64,000 nt of DNA from Lojkania enalia (lineage: Eukaryota; Ascomycota; Dothideomycetes; Pleosporales): the NCBI GenBank assembly GCA_010094045.1, contig ML986588.1, forward strand, positions 496,001-560,000, written 5' to 3'. Positions 45,038 to 56,500 of this stretch are shown here, piece by piece (within the stretch, counting starts at the first letter, position 1; each line of letters starts with the position of its first letter). Made by a program: the position numbers and the translations under genes. The notes beneath the pieces were generated by a model, which did no database searches, was not told where the DNA came from, and saw nothing but the letters and a program-made list of their open reading frames with translations.

Positions 45038-46282
45038 CTACATGAAGTCGAAAGATGCTAACTCGGGCCAATATTCCGACAAATCCAACATCTTCACCGG
45101 CCCATCCTCATATGATGGAGCTTTCTCCAGCACTTCAATAGGGAACAACCAAAAGCCAAGAGTAGTCTTCGCATCTTGTCGCAAGTCATCGTTGATGGAA
45201 AGCTCGCCCGCTTCATTCTGCCACCTCTCGCTTTCCTTCATCAACCATGTTTCAGCGCTCTTTTGATCTACGATGGGATCTCCGTCAATAGTTGGGTCAA
45301 AGGTCAATAAGAAACGATACTCAGTGTGCTTGTTGTCCGTCCCTATCCCAAATTTGGCAAGCAGTTGGTGCCATAGAATAACCATATCCCCCTCCCTACC
45401 CATACCCACATATACTCTTTTCAAGTCTGGAGCGATTGATCGCGGATCGCGACGCCGGTCAAATGTCGTCGCAATAGCCTGAACCGGGAATGAACGATTG
45501 TACAAGTACGCACTAGATCCAATTCCCGATTTCCAGCCCAGTAATTGCCGACCGACACGGACAGTTGATACGAAGAAGACTTCGTCCAAGTCTTCAAGTA
45601 CCAGAGTAACCGCTGCTCTAACCTCGTCCGGGAGATCAGAGGGTTGAAGCATAGATAAGTCATTTCCCAGCAGCGAATTGCTGTCTATAGCAAGCCTCCG
45701 GAGTCCGACACCGCGGGGATCAAGTTTCGTCTTTAGATGATACAAGAAGTCAATTAGGGAATCTTTGACAGGCCATTGCGGATTGATTAGCATGAAATCG
45801 TGCTCGGGATTGAAATAAAGTGTTCCGGATCCCTTTTCATTGCCATTTGGATCGGCAAATGCGCAGGGGATATGAACGCGATAAAATCGTAGCGATTCTC
45901 CGCGCGACTCGCGGGTCACGTGTAGAAGTGTAGGCATGGTTTGGCCGGCCGTTACGATGACGCGGTGGCGCTCACTATCACCGTACGATCCTAGAATCTG
46001 AATATCCGGACGAGGCGCGCGGCCGGAGTGTTCTGCTAGACGCAATTCGAGGACGGAGGGATGGGCGCCTATGCGTACTTTAATGATACGATCGCGTTCT
46101 AGAGCGTGTTGCCATATCTTGAGCCGAAGCTCCTTTGGAAGTAGAGAGAAGTGGGGAAAGGATTGATCTTGGTTTCGAGCGTTGTGGTTGTCGTTGAATA
46201 TCAAAGTATGAGGTTGAGGTGTAAATGACATGTCGGGCGGGGAGGTGGAGAGTGAAGACGGTTTGGTGTTGGACGCTCCCAT
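45038..46282 (-). CDS. 2EXR-domain protein
   Basis: Single exon of 414 residues. After a disordered N-tail the fold begins with the hallmark FPHFSLLPKELRLKIWQHAL and, later, PTLLHVTRESRGESLRFY; these two helices and the strand between them define the fungal 2EXR family. The rest is an alpha/beta region with no catalytic motif. The family is very large in Pezizomycotina and has no known biochemical role. I took the ATG at 46282 rather than a TTG four codons before it. The gene diverges from the reductase on its right with 349 bases between starts. Confidence 0.86.
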   Translation of the reverse strand: MGASNTKPSSLSTSPPDMSFTPQPHTLIFNDNHNARNQDQSFPHFSLLPKELRLKIWQHALERDRIIKVRIGAHPSVLELRLAEHSGRAPRPDIQILGSYGDSERHRVIVTAGQTMPTLLHVTRESRGESLRFYRVHIPCAFADPNGNEKGSGTLYFNPEHDFMLINPQWPVKDSLIDFLYHLKTKLDPRGVGLRRLAIDSNSLLGNDLSMLQPSDLPDEVRAAVTLVLEDLDEVFFVSTVRVGRQLLGWKSGIGSSAYLYNRSFPVQAIATTFDRRRDPRSIAPDLKRVYVGMGREGDMVILWHQLLAKFGIGTDNKHTEYRFLLTFDPTIDGDPIVDQKSAETWLMKESERWQNEAGELSINDDLRQDAKTTLGFWLFPIEVLEKAPSYEDGPVKMLDLSEYWPELASFDFM

Positions 46283-46631
46283 CACGTTTGGCAATTAGGG
46301 CAAGACGGAGAGACCGCACTTAATGGGACCAGGTGGATTATCACGATTCAAAGAGAAAAATCTCGCTGAGTTGTGGATAACGTGGAGGTGCACAACAGAA
46401 GGAATTTGGCTGACAATCTATCTTTGCATAAAGACACGAGTTGGCCTGGAAAGTGGCGCAGCCTAAGATGATCAGGGGCGGGTATGTATTGTGCGCACCC
46501 AGTTTCAAAACAACGCATGACCGTTATTGAGAGGTAAATGTGGCATAAAGGAAACTATTTATCCATTGGTTTGACCATATTGTAGCTTCTAGTAGATATC
46601 TAGGAAAAATAGGAAGATCGGCTACGGGAAA
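46283..46631. promoter_or_regulatory. Divergent promoter between 2EXR gene and Ayr1-like reductase
   Basis: 349-base spacer between opposite starts. No specific motif can be assigned with confidence. Confidence 0.4.
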
Positions 46632-47669
46632 ATGCAACGCAAAACGGTCCTGGTAACGGGGTAAGTGCACGCCCGTCAACCTCTCAACGTCACTAAAACC
46701 TGTCGACACAAGGCTGATTGCGCAATTGTAGATGTACTCCAGGCGGTATCGGATATGCTGTCGCCAAAGAATTTCAATCGCGCGGATGCCATGTCATCGC
46801 AACAGCCCGCAATGAAGCTCTGCTGCAAGAATTGCGCAGCCAGGGAATGAGTGCCGTTCAACTTGATGTTACGAACGATGCTAGTATAGCGACATGCCGG
46901 AACGAAGTATGTAAGCTGGTAGACGGCAAACTAGATATTTTGATCAATAATGCGTATGTTGTTGAGCACCCATTGTATTTGTAACCCTTCTTATTCACTC
47001 ACATCTCTTATTAGCGGACGAGGACTCGTCACACCTGCCACCGACATCAAGCTTGATGACGCGCGGGCAGTATACGAGACCAACCTCTTCAGCGTTATGG
47101 CCATGGTATCTTCATTCATCGATTTACTCATTCCTGCACGCGGCCTGATCATTAATGTTGCCTCCATATCTGCTCTGATCCCATACGTCTTCGGCTCAGT
47201 ATATGCAAGCAGTAAAGCCGCGCTAGCATCCTATTCACGAACTCTCCGCGCAGAGCTACGACCCTTCGGCGTCCGTGTACAGGTCGTCATGGCTGGCACA
47301 GTCAAGAGCAACATGGGCAACTCACCGAAGGGGAGTTTGCCATCGAACAGCCTCTACCAGCGGGCGAGGCATTTGTATGAGGCTAGACTCGGGTTTTCCC
47401 AGAAGAGTGGTTCGAATCCGATGCCGACGGGGAAATTTGCGATGAATTTAGTGGATAATGCGTTTAAGCCGGAAGTTTCTCTGTTCTGGAGGACTTGGTT
47501 TGGCAGGTCGGATTGGTTTTATTATGGAGGGATGTCGAGATTGCTGTATTGCGGTTCGTGTCTCGGTGAGTGGATATTGGATATGGCTATTTGGAAGAAA
47601 TTCGGTATGTATGAACTGGAGGCGATATTAGAGGATGATCGGAAGAAAGACGGACGGAAGGATTTGTAG
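46632..47669 (+). CDS. Ayr1-like short-chain dehydrogenase/reductase (three exons)
   Basis: Membrane-associated NADPH reductase similar to 1-acyldihydroxyacetone-phosphate reductase. Exons 46632-46660, 46732-46953 and 47015-47669 give 301 residues. The first intron lies inside the cofactor motif; joined it reads VLVTGCTPGGIGYAVAKEF, a Gly-rich nucleotide loop. The second intron splits the INNAG motif. The catalytic Ser lies in NVASIS and the Tyr and Lys in VYASSKAAL near residue 147. GTVKSNMG follows, as in lipid-metabolic SDRs. The C-terminal part (WFGRSDWFYYGGMSRLLY) has hydrophobic helices that suit peripheral ER or lipid-droplet binding. A steroid or ketone substrate is an alternative. 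Confidence 0.88.
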
Positions 47670-47939
47670 ACCACGAGCCTTCGTGGAAACTGACGCTATG
47701 GATTATACTTCCTTGTGAAGGATGAACGATAAAATACAGTTCCATCTCCCGTGCATTGCCGCTAGCAAAATAAGTAAGTCTATTGCAATAATGCCTGCCA
47801 AGTAGATTGTTTACAGAAAACTCATACGTTTATATAGGCTACGAAACTCACAAAACCACAATAGCGGATACGATAACCAATTATCTTCAATATAATGCTG
47901 AATATGTCCAATTTACCATCGTATTTCTTAGCGGTAATA

Positions 47940-49355
47940 TCAGGGTTGCGTTTGCTCCGGCTTCGGTAAAGCGATCGCATTCACACGATCTGCCAACTCC
48001 AACACATGCTCATGGTCCTTCCCTCCAATCACGACGGAACAGATACTATACTCATGCTTCCCTTTCTTCCCACGTGCCCAACCAACAATTACCATACGAC
48101 CCTCGGTTAACTCTTTCTCAAACCGTTGTTCGAAGCGATCCCGGTTGCCCAATACCGCCAAAGGCGTGATGAGATAAGAGTACCTTAACCCCCGCCTTGC
48201 ATAAAAGTGACCTCTCAATGGACCCATCATATAGTCTCCGGTAAGTCTAACATTAAGATCGACAACATACTGATTCCCTTTGCTGTCGGTCATAACATCA
48301 CAGCCCATAGGACCGTAAAAGCCTTTAGAGTGGACATAAGCCGCCACTTTGTCAATAACTCCACGATACATTTGTTCCAGCTCTCCTTGCCGTTTATAGT
48401 CGAGAATACTGGCCCGCCAGATCCCTTCCGCATCAAGGAACTGCTCTGCAGTACTGACGAACTCAGCACGACCTGACCTGGTGACGAAAATGGATTGGTT
48501 TCGGGTATCGCCATCTACACAGTCTTGCAGTAGCAGGCTAACTGGCTGCAGATGAGCATTATCAGGAGTAAGGCGACGGATCATACGGGGCACCTCTAGC
48601 TCTAGAAGCCGAATGCGATTCGCTTTGGTGGCTTCGTCCCGGACAACAAAGACACCTTGTCCAGCTAGAGATTGTGGGAACTTGATCACAAATGGAGTGG
48701 ATCGATCTCGAACAGCCTGAATGATGCGTTGGGCTTCAGCTTCAACAAGAGTGTCGTCAAGAGCTTCGGTAGGAGAAAGCCTTCCCTCAATGACCTGAGT
48801 CTTTGGAGTTGGAAGCCCAGAAAGAGCGAGATCGCGCTTAGACATTAGGCGATAGTGCGCGTCCTGGCTTACCACCGTTGGATGATTGTCAAGAAAGTCC
48901 AGTGGGGGATACGGGGAGGCTTTTACACCCTTATTTGGTTTGAATCTATTTGGATTCTGAATAAAAGAGAGTCTTGGTCGTTGTGATGAAACCAGGGCGT
49001 TATAGTTGCGTTGGGCATCGGTATGGTGTGCTGGCGGTGATTCCACGGTTCCATTAATCACATCGTGCTCTGGTGGATCAATATCGAACAAGTATAGTTG
49101 AATTGGCCCAGCCATAAAGGCATGGTTCTGTGATCCATTGCCCAAACAGATCCTCGCAAAGATCCCGTTGTCGAGATTGGGAGCCATAGGTGACTGAAAT
49201 GTATATTTGAGATTCTCTGGCAAAGAGGATGACGCGGAGCCATTTGGTGGCGCGAGGGCGAGAACGTGGGCGACTTCATTTGGATCGCCACCGTCTATAG
49301 AGTACAAGTCGTAAAGAGTTCGATCCAGCTGGACTAGTGGAATTTGAGAAGGCAT
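47940..49355 (-). CDS. ATP-grasp ligase, copy 1
   Basis: Predicted carboxylate-amine or carboxylate-alcohol ligase of the ATP-grasp fold, 471 residues, no intron. The start at 49355 aligns with the start of the paralog at 58667; upstream in-frame ATGs were ignored. Shared hallmarks: LYDLYSIDGGDPNEVAHVLAL at the N-terminus; ARICLGNGSQNHAFMAG; the ATP-grasp domain with FVIKFPQSLAGQGVFVV (Lys and Gly loop); SLLLQDCV; and the metal-binding GPMGCDVMTDSKGNQYVVDLNVR. The usual Glu-x-Asn of the metal site is Asp-x-Asn here. The C-terminal part is rich in basic and aromatic residues. Soluble. Fungal proteins of this type are known as solid-culture-induced ATP-grasp proteins of unknown product. It probably belongs to the cluster on its right. 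Confidence 0.85.
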   Translation of the reverse strand: MPSQIPLVQLDRTLYDLYSIDGGDPNEVAHVLALAPPNGSASSSLPENLKYTFQSPMAPNLDNGIFARICLGNGSQNHAFMAGPIQLYLFDIDPPEHDVINGTVESPPAHHTDAQRNYNALVSSQRPRLSFIQNPNRFKPNKGVKASPYPPLDFLDNHPTVVSQDAHYRLMSKRDLALSGLPTPKTQVIEGRLSPTEALDDTLVEAEAQRIIQAVRDRSTPFVIKFPQSLAGQGVFVVRDEATKANRIRLLELEVPRMIRRLTPDNAHLQPVSLLLQDCVDGDTRNQSIFVTRSGRAEFVSTAEQFLDAEGIWRASILDYKRQGELEQMYRGVIDKVAAYVHSKGFYGPMGCDVMTDSKGNQYVVDLNVRLTGDYMMGPLRGHFYARRGLRYSYLITPLAVLGNRDRFEQRFEKELTEGRMVIVGWARGKKGKHEYSICSVVIGGKDHEHVLELADRVNAIALPKPEQTQP

Positions 49356-50174
49356 GATAGATTGCAGTATATTGTGATTTGGTGGCATGCAAAGATGTAA
49401 ACACATCAAGACAACGTTTGTGGGTGAGGCATATTATTATGGCCGCAAGTAGTAGAGCAGCCATGCTTACTAACCTTTAAGCGGATATGAATACCATCGG
49501 ATGATCCCTAGAGGATTGGGAGATTTAGTAGGAATGGACAGAATACAAACTTCAATTTTCCTGTATTGTCAGCCTTCTTCGTCGAGCTAGGCCCGATCTA
49601 GTAATTTTACATCCTTGGGGCTAAACGTGTTAGCGTTCTTGTCAGCCACACATGACCAACCCCAGACAGGGCCAATATTCCGAAAGAGCCCCAAGTCATG
49701 TTCGAAGGAATGAAGTGTCAACGCCGAAAGGCTGACAACACTTGGCGGGTGGCTTGTCCAAGATCTTCTAGGATATCATCCGTCGGTCTATCTGACAGCC
49801 TACGTGGAAGATTTAATTGGATTGATCTTGAAAAACAATGGATAATTATTCTGTAATTTCTGACAGTGTTACCCAATCCTGATACAATTCACCTAGGACA
49901 TCATCCTTACCTCGGCGCGTGTTACAATCTCCCGTTGATGAGGATGTCCAACAGTCAGTAGCGTACACTGAGAAGTATCAGGGCGTACGTTGATGCTTTC
50001 TGTAGTCAAATTCTTGCAGTATTTAGCTTGCGACTTGTCCCAAGAATCAACCCATTCCATCAACATCCAGCCAGCCTTCCTATCATAAAGCCCTCTACGA
50101 ACTATCCACTCAACCATCATTCAATTCTCTTTAATAACTCGAAACCTCAGGGGAACTTCATAGTCTTTACCAAG
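49356..50174. promoter_or_regulatory. Divergent promoter of ATP-grasp copy 1 and the small secreted protein
   Basis: 819 bases between opposite starts. No gene; minus-strand frames here are not supported. A shared promoter would place the secreted protein in the same regulon. Confidence 0.45.
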
Positions 50175-50849
50175 ATGCGCTTTGTTCAAACTTTGTCTTC
50201 CCTTCTTCTAGGCGCCGCGCTCACAACCTCCGTACTTGCGGCCCCTAAGCCAGCAGATCAGAACAGTGGACTCACTCGCCGCGAAGATTTAGAAGATGAC
50301 ATCGAAGCCGATGAAGATACATGGGAGAAATACACTAAAGCGTGTAATGGCGAAATCGTTAAGCGGGCCGATCTTTTTGCCCGCCTCGACGGCCTTCCAG
50401 TCGCAATGGGAGACTCTCAATTGATGGACCTTCCCATTGGTCTTTATACGGAGAATTTGAAGCCCTGTATTGGTCTTGTAGTCACTGGAAACAAGAAGGA
50501 TGATAAATCCAAGCTGGTTCGCGTTCTGGGGCATTTTACAGCTTCGCGTTTCAACAAGGAAGCACAGTGGCAGAAATTTAAGGGGCTTGTTGAAGACGCA
50601 GATCTAGAGAACAGGAAAGGTTACATTTCTTTCCCGGATCTTGACGGACCTGAGGACTCACTTTCTTGGAAGAAGGATGACGAGGAAATGATGGAATTGG
50701 CCAATGAGATTGAGGATGAATTGAAGGACCGAATGGATGGCATCGTCGAGGGTGACGCCAAGAAGATGTACCGGCCCATGAACCCCGCTTCTACCATGCG
50801 CGTTGACGCCCAGAACAACGTTTTCGTTAACGAACAGCCATTCCCATAG
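50175..50849 (+). CDS. Small secreted protein of unknown function
   Basis: 224 residues, single exon. Signal peptide MRFVQTLSSLLLGAALTTS with cleavage near VLAAPKP. A TRRED site just after and a KRADL site near residue 64 are possible Kex2-like cleavage points. The remaining part has two Cys (GEIV-flanked and LKPC) and a charged helical end with EIEDELKDRMDGIVEGDAKKMY and a short tail ending EQPFP. There is no tandem core repeat, so a RiPP precursor is unlikely. The same C-terminal motif recurs in the decayed opposite-strand copy at 52270-52733. I do not recognise a described family. Confidence 0.72.
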   Translation: MRFVQTLSSLLLGAALTTSVLAAPKPADQNSGLTRREDLEDDIEADEDTWEKYTKACNGEIVKRADLFARLDGLPVAMGDSQLMDLPIGLYTENLKPCIGLVVTGNKKDDKSKLVRVLGHFTASRFNKEAQWQKFKGLVEDADLENRKGYISFPDLDGPEDSLSWKKDDEEMMELANEIEDELKDRMDGIVEGDAKKMYRPMNPASTMRVDAQNNVFVNEQPFP

Positions 50850-51230
50850 ATTGGCTCATTAGTTATACATGCTACCATTTCCCGACTGCGTTCACTGGCT
50901 AATGCTGAGACGGAATGAGTCAAACTATGCGACTGGGAACTTGGAATTTTTGTTTAAATGCAACTTGGTTTCTGACTATTTGGTTGAATTTGCATTATGC
51001 TGGAGTCTATATAGATGGGTTTCCTAAGTGTATTTATCAATATATTGGGTTGCTTCTATTCGCGCGGAATGTGTCACCTCATTGCATTTCATTACGATAG
51101 TTAGCAATACTATGGGACCTCACTTTAACAATCTATTGTACCAAGAAGCACCCGAGATGAGTCCTTAGGTAATTAATATACTATAACTGACATTTCTATT
51201 CGACTCCTGTTTTTTCAAGCCTATGTATTT
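50850..51230. other. 3' flank of the secreted-protein gene
   Basis: AT-rich, no gene. Confidence 0.4.
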
Positions 51231-51267
51231 TGTTATGGGGATTTTGGCTAGTCTGCCGAGCTGTATC

Positions 51268-51310
51268 AGATATCGACGTACGATATCACGCTGGATATCA
51301 GCTGATATAC
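51268..51310. repeat. Tandem GATATC-type 12-base units in arm 1
   Basis: Units resembling GATATCACGCTG lie side by side and end in the palindrome ATATCAGCTGATAT. Confidence 0.75.
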
Positions 51311-51650
51311 CCCTTTTTCATGTACATAAATATGGCCCGCTAGCCATCTTCAATCAACCAGTTCAGCTCCTCATCCCCCTCCCTGAGACAAGATTCGCCT
51401 CTCACTACATATTTAAAAGGCATCTTGACAGATGAGGAAGATAACTGCTTTTTTTTTGTCATCTATCGAAGGTGGAGGAGCTATATAGTGTCTGGTCTCT
51501 TGCTCTGCCACATTGAGGCTAGCACTTGATTAGTATCCTACTATGTGGTGAGAGGCGAATCTTGTCTCAGGGAGGGGGATGAGGAGCTGAACTGGTTGAT
51601 TGAAGATGGCTAGCGGGCCATATTTATGTACATGAAAAAGGGGTATATCA

Positions 51651-51708
51651 GCTGATATCCAGCGTGATATTCAGCGTGATATCGACCGTGATATCGTACG
51701 TCGATATC
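51651..51708. repeat. Expanded tandem units in arm 2
   Basis: Same 12-base unit as in arm 1 in the opposite orientation, with two more copies, including variants with TTC and GAC ends. Confidence 0.75.
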
Positions 51709-52269
51709 TGATACAGCTCGGCAGACTAGTCAAAATCCCCATAACATACGATATAGAACGTTATAGTGTTCAAGCAGCTTTGGTAGCAGGGCTTAGGGTG
51801 TTCTTTTGTGCTATAATCATAACTTGATTAGAGATAATTGTTTTAAGCATGTCCAGGAACATCCTGTACATAGTCTGTCCAACGACGAAGCACGCCATTT
51901 CATTGCGAATGAGGAATTACACGGTCCTCAAATTTGAACTAAAGACGAAAAGAGCACATCAATTATCTCAATAAGGTTATAATAAGATTCTCTGACATTG
52001 GGAAGTTTAACTAGATTGTATATCTCCATCACATAATAAAAACGGCCCAACAATATCGATGCACCCGATGCGTAGCCAGCACAGCAAAGCATCCTTCACT
52101 ACCTCCTTCGTAAGTTCATGTCAACTAGGACAGAATGCCAATAGCTAAGGCTGTATGGAGCCATATTTGTTTCCAATTCTCGCCAAATCAGAATTACGTG
52201 TGTCTTCAACACATTCGCTCTTGGTGAATGAATTGCTCGAGAGGTCGAATCTTCGACTTGTAGTTATAC

Positions 52270-52733
52270 TTAGGTAGTGGTGCTTCCGGCGACGATAACC
52301 CTGTTTCCAGGTGTGTCGACCGTGATACCATTGGTATCGTCATGGCTTATGGGTTCAGGTAGTAGGTAATGATAGATATTGAATACATCTTCCTGCATAA
52401 GTCCGTCCATTCGGTCTTTGATCTCTAATTCGATTTCCTCGGTAAGCTCTCTCTCTTCCTTAGACCAAGTTCCCCATAGATCTTTAGGAACCTTATTATC
52501 TTTATTAGGAACGCAGAGGTAACATTTCGAATTCTCCATGTTGGTTTTCTCAACGAGCTCTTTAAATTCTCACCACTACTTGTCCATAGTGGATGATGAG
52601 CTACTAAGCGATCTCTCGGGCGGCATTCATACAACAATTGTCTCGTTCTTTGGAAGGCAGAATTGGATTCTCGCACAAGCAATTGTGTGAGTACTGCGTT
52701 TAAGATCACAACTTTTCCATAGTATTCCCGCAA
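52270..52733 (-). pseudogene. Decayed inverted paralog of the small secreted protein
   Basis: The minus-strand frame ending at 52270 reads FKELVEKTNMENSKCY, then a WSKEERELTEEIELEIKDRMDG segment and a DTPGNRVIV tail. It lines up residue by residue with the C-terminal third of the secreted protein at 50175-50849 (FKGLVEDADLENRKGY, EIEDELKDRMDG, QNNVFV). Going upstream, stop codons appear in the frame at about 52570-52580, and a shifted frame carries the next similar piece (RLVAHHP). No signal peptide was found. It is therefore a truncated or frameshifted copy lying head-on to the intact gene. Confidence 0.65.
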
Positions 52734-53599
52734 TGTAGATATCGATGCCGTAGTGCCCTGACCAGCGGACTAGCTTCAATCAGGTTACCACTTATTACTT
52801 ATCACTCGCATATAAATCAGATTTCGCAGATCTACATTAAAATAGATAAAATTAGTTAGATCTCTGAATCGAAATTCCAATTTTGTGCCGAAGGGGTTTA
52901 AAAAGGGACAATGTGTCTTGACATGTACAAAGGCTTTTCAGACCGGCAAGGATGAAGGATTGAGGTCCAAGGGCCAATGAATACGCTACAGATAGATTAA
53001 CTATAGAGTCATACACGCTTTTGGAGCATTAAATTTGATTTAGAACTATGGAGGAGTGGATAAGTATTATATTGTGGCACAGCAATGTCAGCCACCATTA
53101 TGGCTGACTTCTCACCAGTTCATTGCCGAATAGGACAGATAAATAGGGATTCTATTGGGCATGCTATGATCTTGGTACCTCAAAACGTCCCGCAGACACA
53201 ACAGAAGAGTCATACCTAAGTGTTCCCTCTGTAGAGCCAGGATGTTTCACAGTCGCGTGTGCCAAGCTCTTACGCCCACCGTAGACCGGCCTCAATAGCC
53301 ACTGAAACATCCAACCTTCAAGGTTTCAAGAATATTTTAGCTCATGATTAAAAATTGTATAAAGGTTTTCAAAATTATAGAAAAAATACTCGAATATTCG
53401 GATAAAATGAACATAATAGGTACTTACGTAGTGACTAGCTATACGATGTAGATTGTATATCTGTATTATAGTAAGAGGAATTGTTATAGTAAAATATCTT
53501 ATCTAAAATAAAGGAAGAATTGCATCCTTGAATTCAAATCAAACCTGTCCTATACTAAATTTGTGAGTCGATCTATGAGCTATTTTAATGATCTCACCA
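52734..53599. other. AT-rich spacer before the ABC transporter 3' end
   Basis: 866 bases, clearly AT-rich in the last 300, with no gene supported. Confidence 0.45.
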
Positions 53600-56500
53600 T
53601 TAAAGCTCATGTCTAGATCTCCGAAAATCGTCCCGCTCATCCAAACCTCCAACCATACTCTCGCGGCCCAGCACACTCTCCCAGACAACCCAACTTTGAA
53701 CACTATCTTCTTTTCTCCCAACACCACTCCTAGCCCTTCGTCTGATCGGCGGCCTACTCCTCAATCTAGGCTTCGTCCTCCTCTCCTCCGTTGTAGGCAA
53801 TCTAAGACTCTCAAAATCGACATCAAAGCCTGGATCCGGCAAATTCAATTCAAGAAGAGGTGCTCTATCATCTGCATGTGCGATCTCTGTCGCGTGCACG
53901 ATCTGCTGTTCAGTGATACCAAGCTTGAGACACATTTCTCTAAATATTCCATCGTTTTGACGGAAAAGTTGAAGTGGTGTGTCCAGTTCAGCAACTTGCC
54001 CTGCATCCATGACGCAAATTCGGTCATACCAGAGGACTGTTCGGAGACGATGGGCGATGCAGAGAACTGTTCGGTTGCGAAATGCACGACGCATGGTGCG
54101 TTGAATATGGTCATCTGTCTCGGCGTCGAGTGCTGCAGTTGCTTCATCACAAACAACAATACGACTATTTCTTGTCATGACTCTAGCTAGAGCGAGAAGC
54201 TGTTGTTGGCCCATGGAAAGATTGGCGCCTTGGTCGTAAATCGTGTCGCTGGGGTGTAGTGTGTTGGCCAAGCCAGCGCTCTTCAAGGCTTCCCAAATGG
54301 TGGAGTCAGCAAGCTCATCAAAAGGGTCAAGGTTACTCCTCACGGTGCCTGAGAAGAGTGATGTTTCTTGAGGGATGATAGACAAAGCATCGCCGCGCAA
54401 ATCCTGCAAGGGAACTTGCGAGATATCACTGCCATCGATAAAGATAGCCCCATCGGATAGCTCGGTCAGACGGAATAGTCCGTTTACGATTGATGATTTC
54501 CCGGCGCCAGTACGGCCTACTATGGCAACGTGCTCCCCACCTCTGATGCGTAGATTGACGCCTTTGAGAGCTTCAGGGAGACCTGGGCGATATCTCATCC
54601 TCGTCTCGGAGAAAATCACCTCTCCTTCCTTCGGCCAGTCTTCGGCTGGAGGATCGAAAGTATCATCCATCTCTTGAGGAATGTTGTTGGCGTATTCGTA
54701 CAACCTTTCGGTGGAGTTCATAGCGCTTTCCACATCCGCCCATTCCCGAACAACTACCTGAATAACTTGTACAGCAGATAGCATTAGACTTAACACGAGG
54801 CCGGAAATGGAGGGATTCTGATGATGGCGTGCTTGCAAAACCAGAATACCCATTACAAGCACTAGCAAAATTGTTGCAGCATCCTGGCGTAAGCTAAGCC
54901 AGCGTTGAACTGCAACAGTGGTGAAGGAAGCACTGTTCATTTCATCTGCGGCTTCACAGAGGTTATTGGACAGATTCGGGTGCATGCCGTATGCTCGGAG
55001 TGTCGAGGCCCCTGACAAGCCTTCAAGAAATCGTGTATATACAACCGAACGGAGACTTGATTCATGCCGTTTGATTTCGCGGGCAGTAGCACGATAAAAA
55101 AATGCCAAGAATACAAGGATAACCAGCAAAGTACCGACGGCAATGCCGAACCAATGGAAATAATAGATGATGAGACCGAAGATAGCGGCAAGTCCGAACA
55201 TAGAGATACAGAACATACGCATAGCCTCCGGAAGGTGATAATCCATAGCCTCAACATCAGACGAGAAACGATTCATGAGCCGCCCTACCGGTGTCGTGTC
55301 GAAAAACCAAATGGGAGCATGTAGAACTCGCAATAAGGCCTTATTCAGCATGACTTGGCTAGCTCGAGTACAGCACAAGGCCAATAAGGTGCCGAATAGG
55401 TACAGAAAGAGGACTTGACCACAGCCGAGTGCGACATAGATGGCAATGTACACCTTCTCTTCGATTCCGAATCTGACAGAACTCCACCAAGCAAGCCATA
55501 GCTGTGTCAGGACCATACAACCAGATCCTGCAACAAGCATCGGAATGCACAAGATGGCAAAGAGGAGACTATTTGGTGAGGCGAAAAGAGAGCGATATAC
55601 ACTCCATGACACTGACCGAGTCGCTTGGTCTTCGTCTTGAATTAGTTTGGTATCTTTATTTTGTGTGTTATCATTGGTTTCCTCTCGCTGCTTTGCTCCA
55701 CTTTGGTCATTCTTTGTCAATTTGGAAGATGTATGCTGCTCCTTGTTGACGCTATCACCGGGCTCCTGGACGAGATTGGAGAATTCCAGGTCAATCCGTA
55801 AAAGGTCTTGATACGTACCCAATGCTCGCACTCGCCCATTTTCTAGCCATAGAATGCGATCACACCTATTCAATATACTCATGTTATGGGTGCAAAGTAT
55901 GCGGGTCCTTGTAGAGAGATAGCCGCAAATCACATCGTCCATGATGGCACTTCCAACGTTGGCATCAACGGCACTCAAGGGATCATCGAGAATTACGACT
56001 TCCTTCCCAGAGTACATGGCACGTGCCAGGCTAATGCGTTGTTTCTGGCCACCGGAAAGCACAACACCACGTTCTCCTACAATGGTCTGGTCGCCATGCG
56101 GGAGCAGCTCCAGGTCCCGAGCGAGAGAACAAGCCTGAAGGACGGCACTATACCATGGCCGTTCAAATTCGCGTCCAAATATAATATTTTCGCGCACCGT
56201 TCCGTTCCACATCCAGGGTTGTTGTGGGCATAGGGCATGCGAAGCTCCCCAGACAACGCTGCCAGAGACTCTAGCCATATCGCCAGCCAGTGCTGATAAT
56301 AGTGACGTCTTGCCTGAGCCAACGCTGCCTATGATCGCTAGTAGCTCTCCTCGTTGGATTGTTACATTGATGTCATGAAGTCGAAATCCAGACTTCCGAG
56401 GGTCGCTGGTAGGAATCATGATGGCTGTTGCACCTTGCTCCGGCTCCACCCCTGCAGAGTCTTCATCGTCCTCGTCCCAAACGAAGGTGGCATGATTTAC

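Larger units (their letters stand above)
51231..51746. repeat. Large near-perfect inverted repeat (arms 181 and 205 bases, spacer 130)
   Basis: Arm 1 is 51231-51411 and arm 2 is 51542-51746. The reverse complement of arm 2 matches arm 1 along its whole length apart from two single-base transitions and one 24-base insertion. The insertion is exactly two extra 12-base units of the type GATATCACGCTG, so copy number differs between arms (about two against four). The spacer has no repeat character. Transcripts would fold into a long hairpin. No transposase and no clear target-site duplication are visible. Confidence 0.93.

Noticed and set aside
49893..50120. Minus-strand 75-residue frame in the promoter of the secreted-protein gene
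   Set aside because: No motif, and it overlaps the probable leader of the gene on the other strand.
50175..50849. RiPP (dikaritin-type) precursor with Kex2 sites
   Set aside because: Dibasic sites are few and there is no repeated core peptide.
53845..54190. Frames opposite or out of phase with the ABC transporter
   Set aside because: They lie inside a strongly coding exon and have no motifs; shadows.
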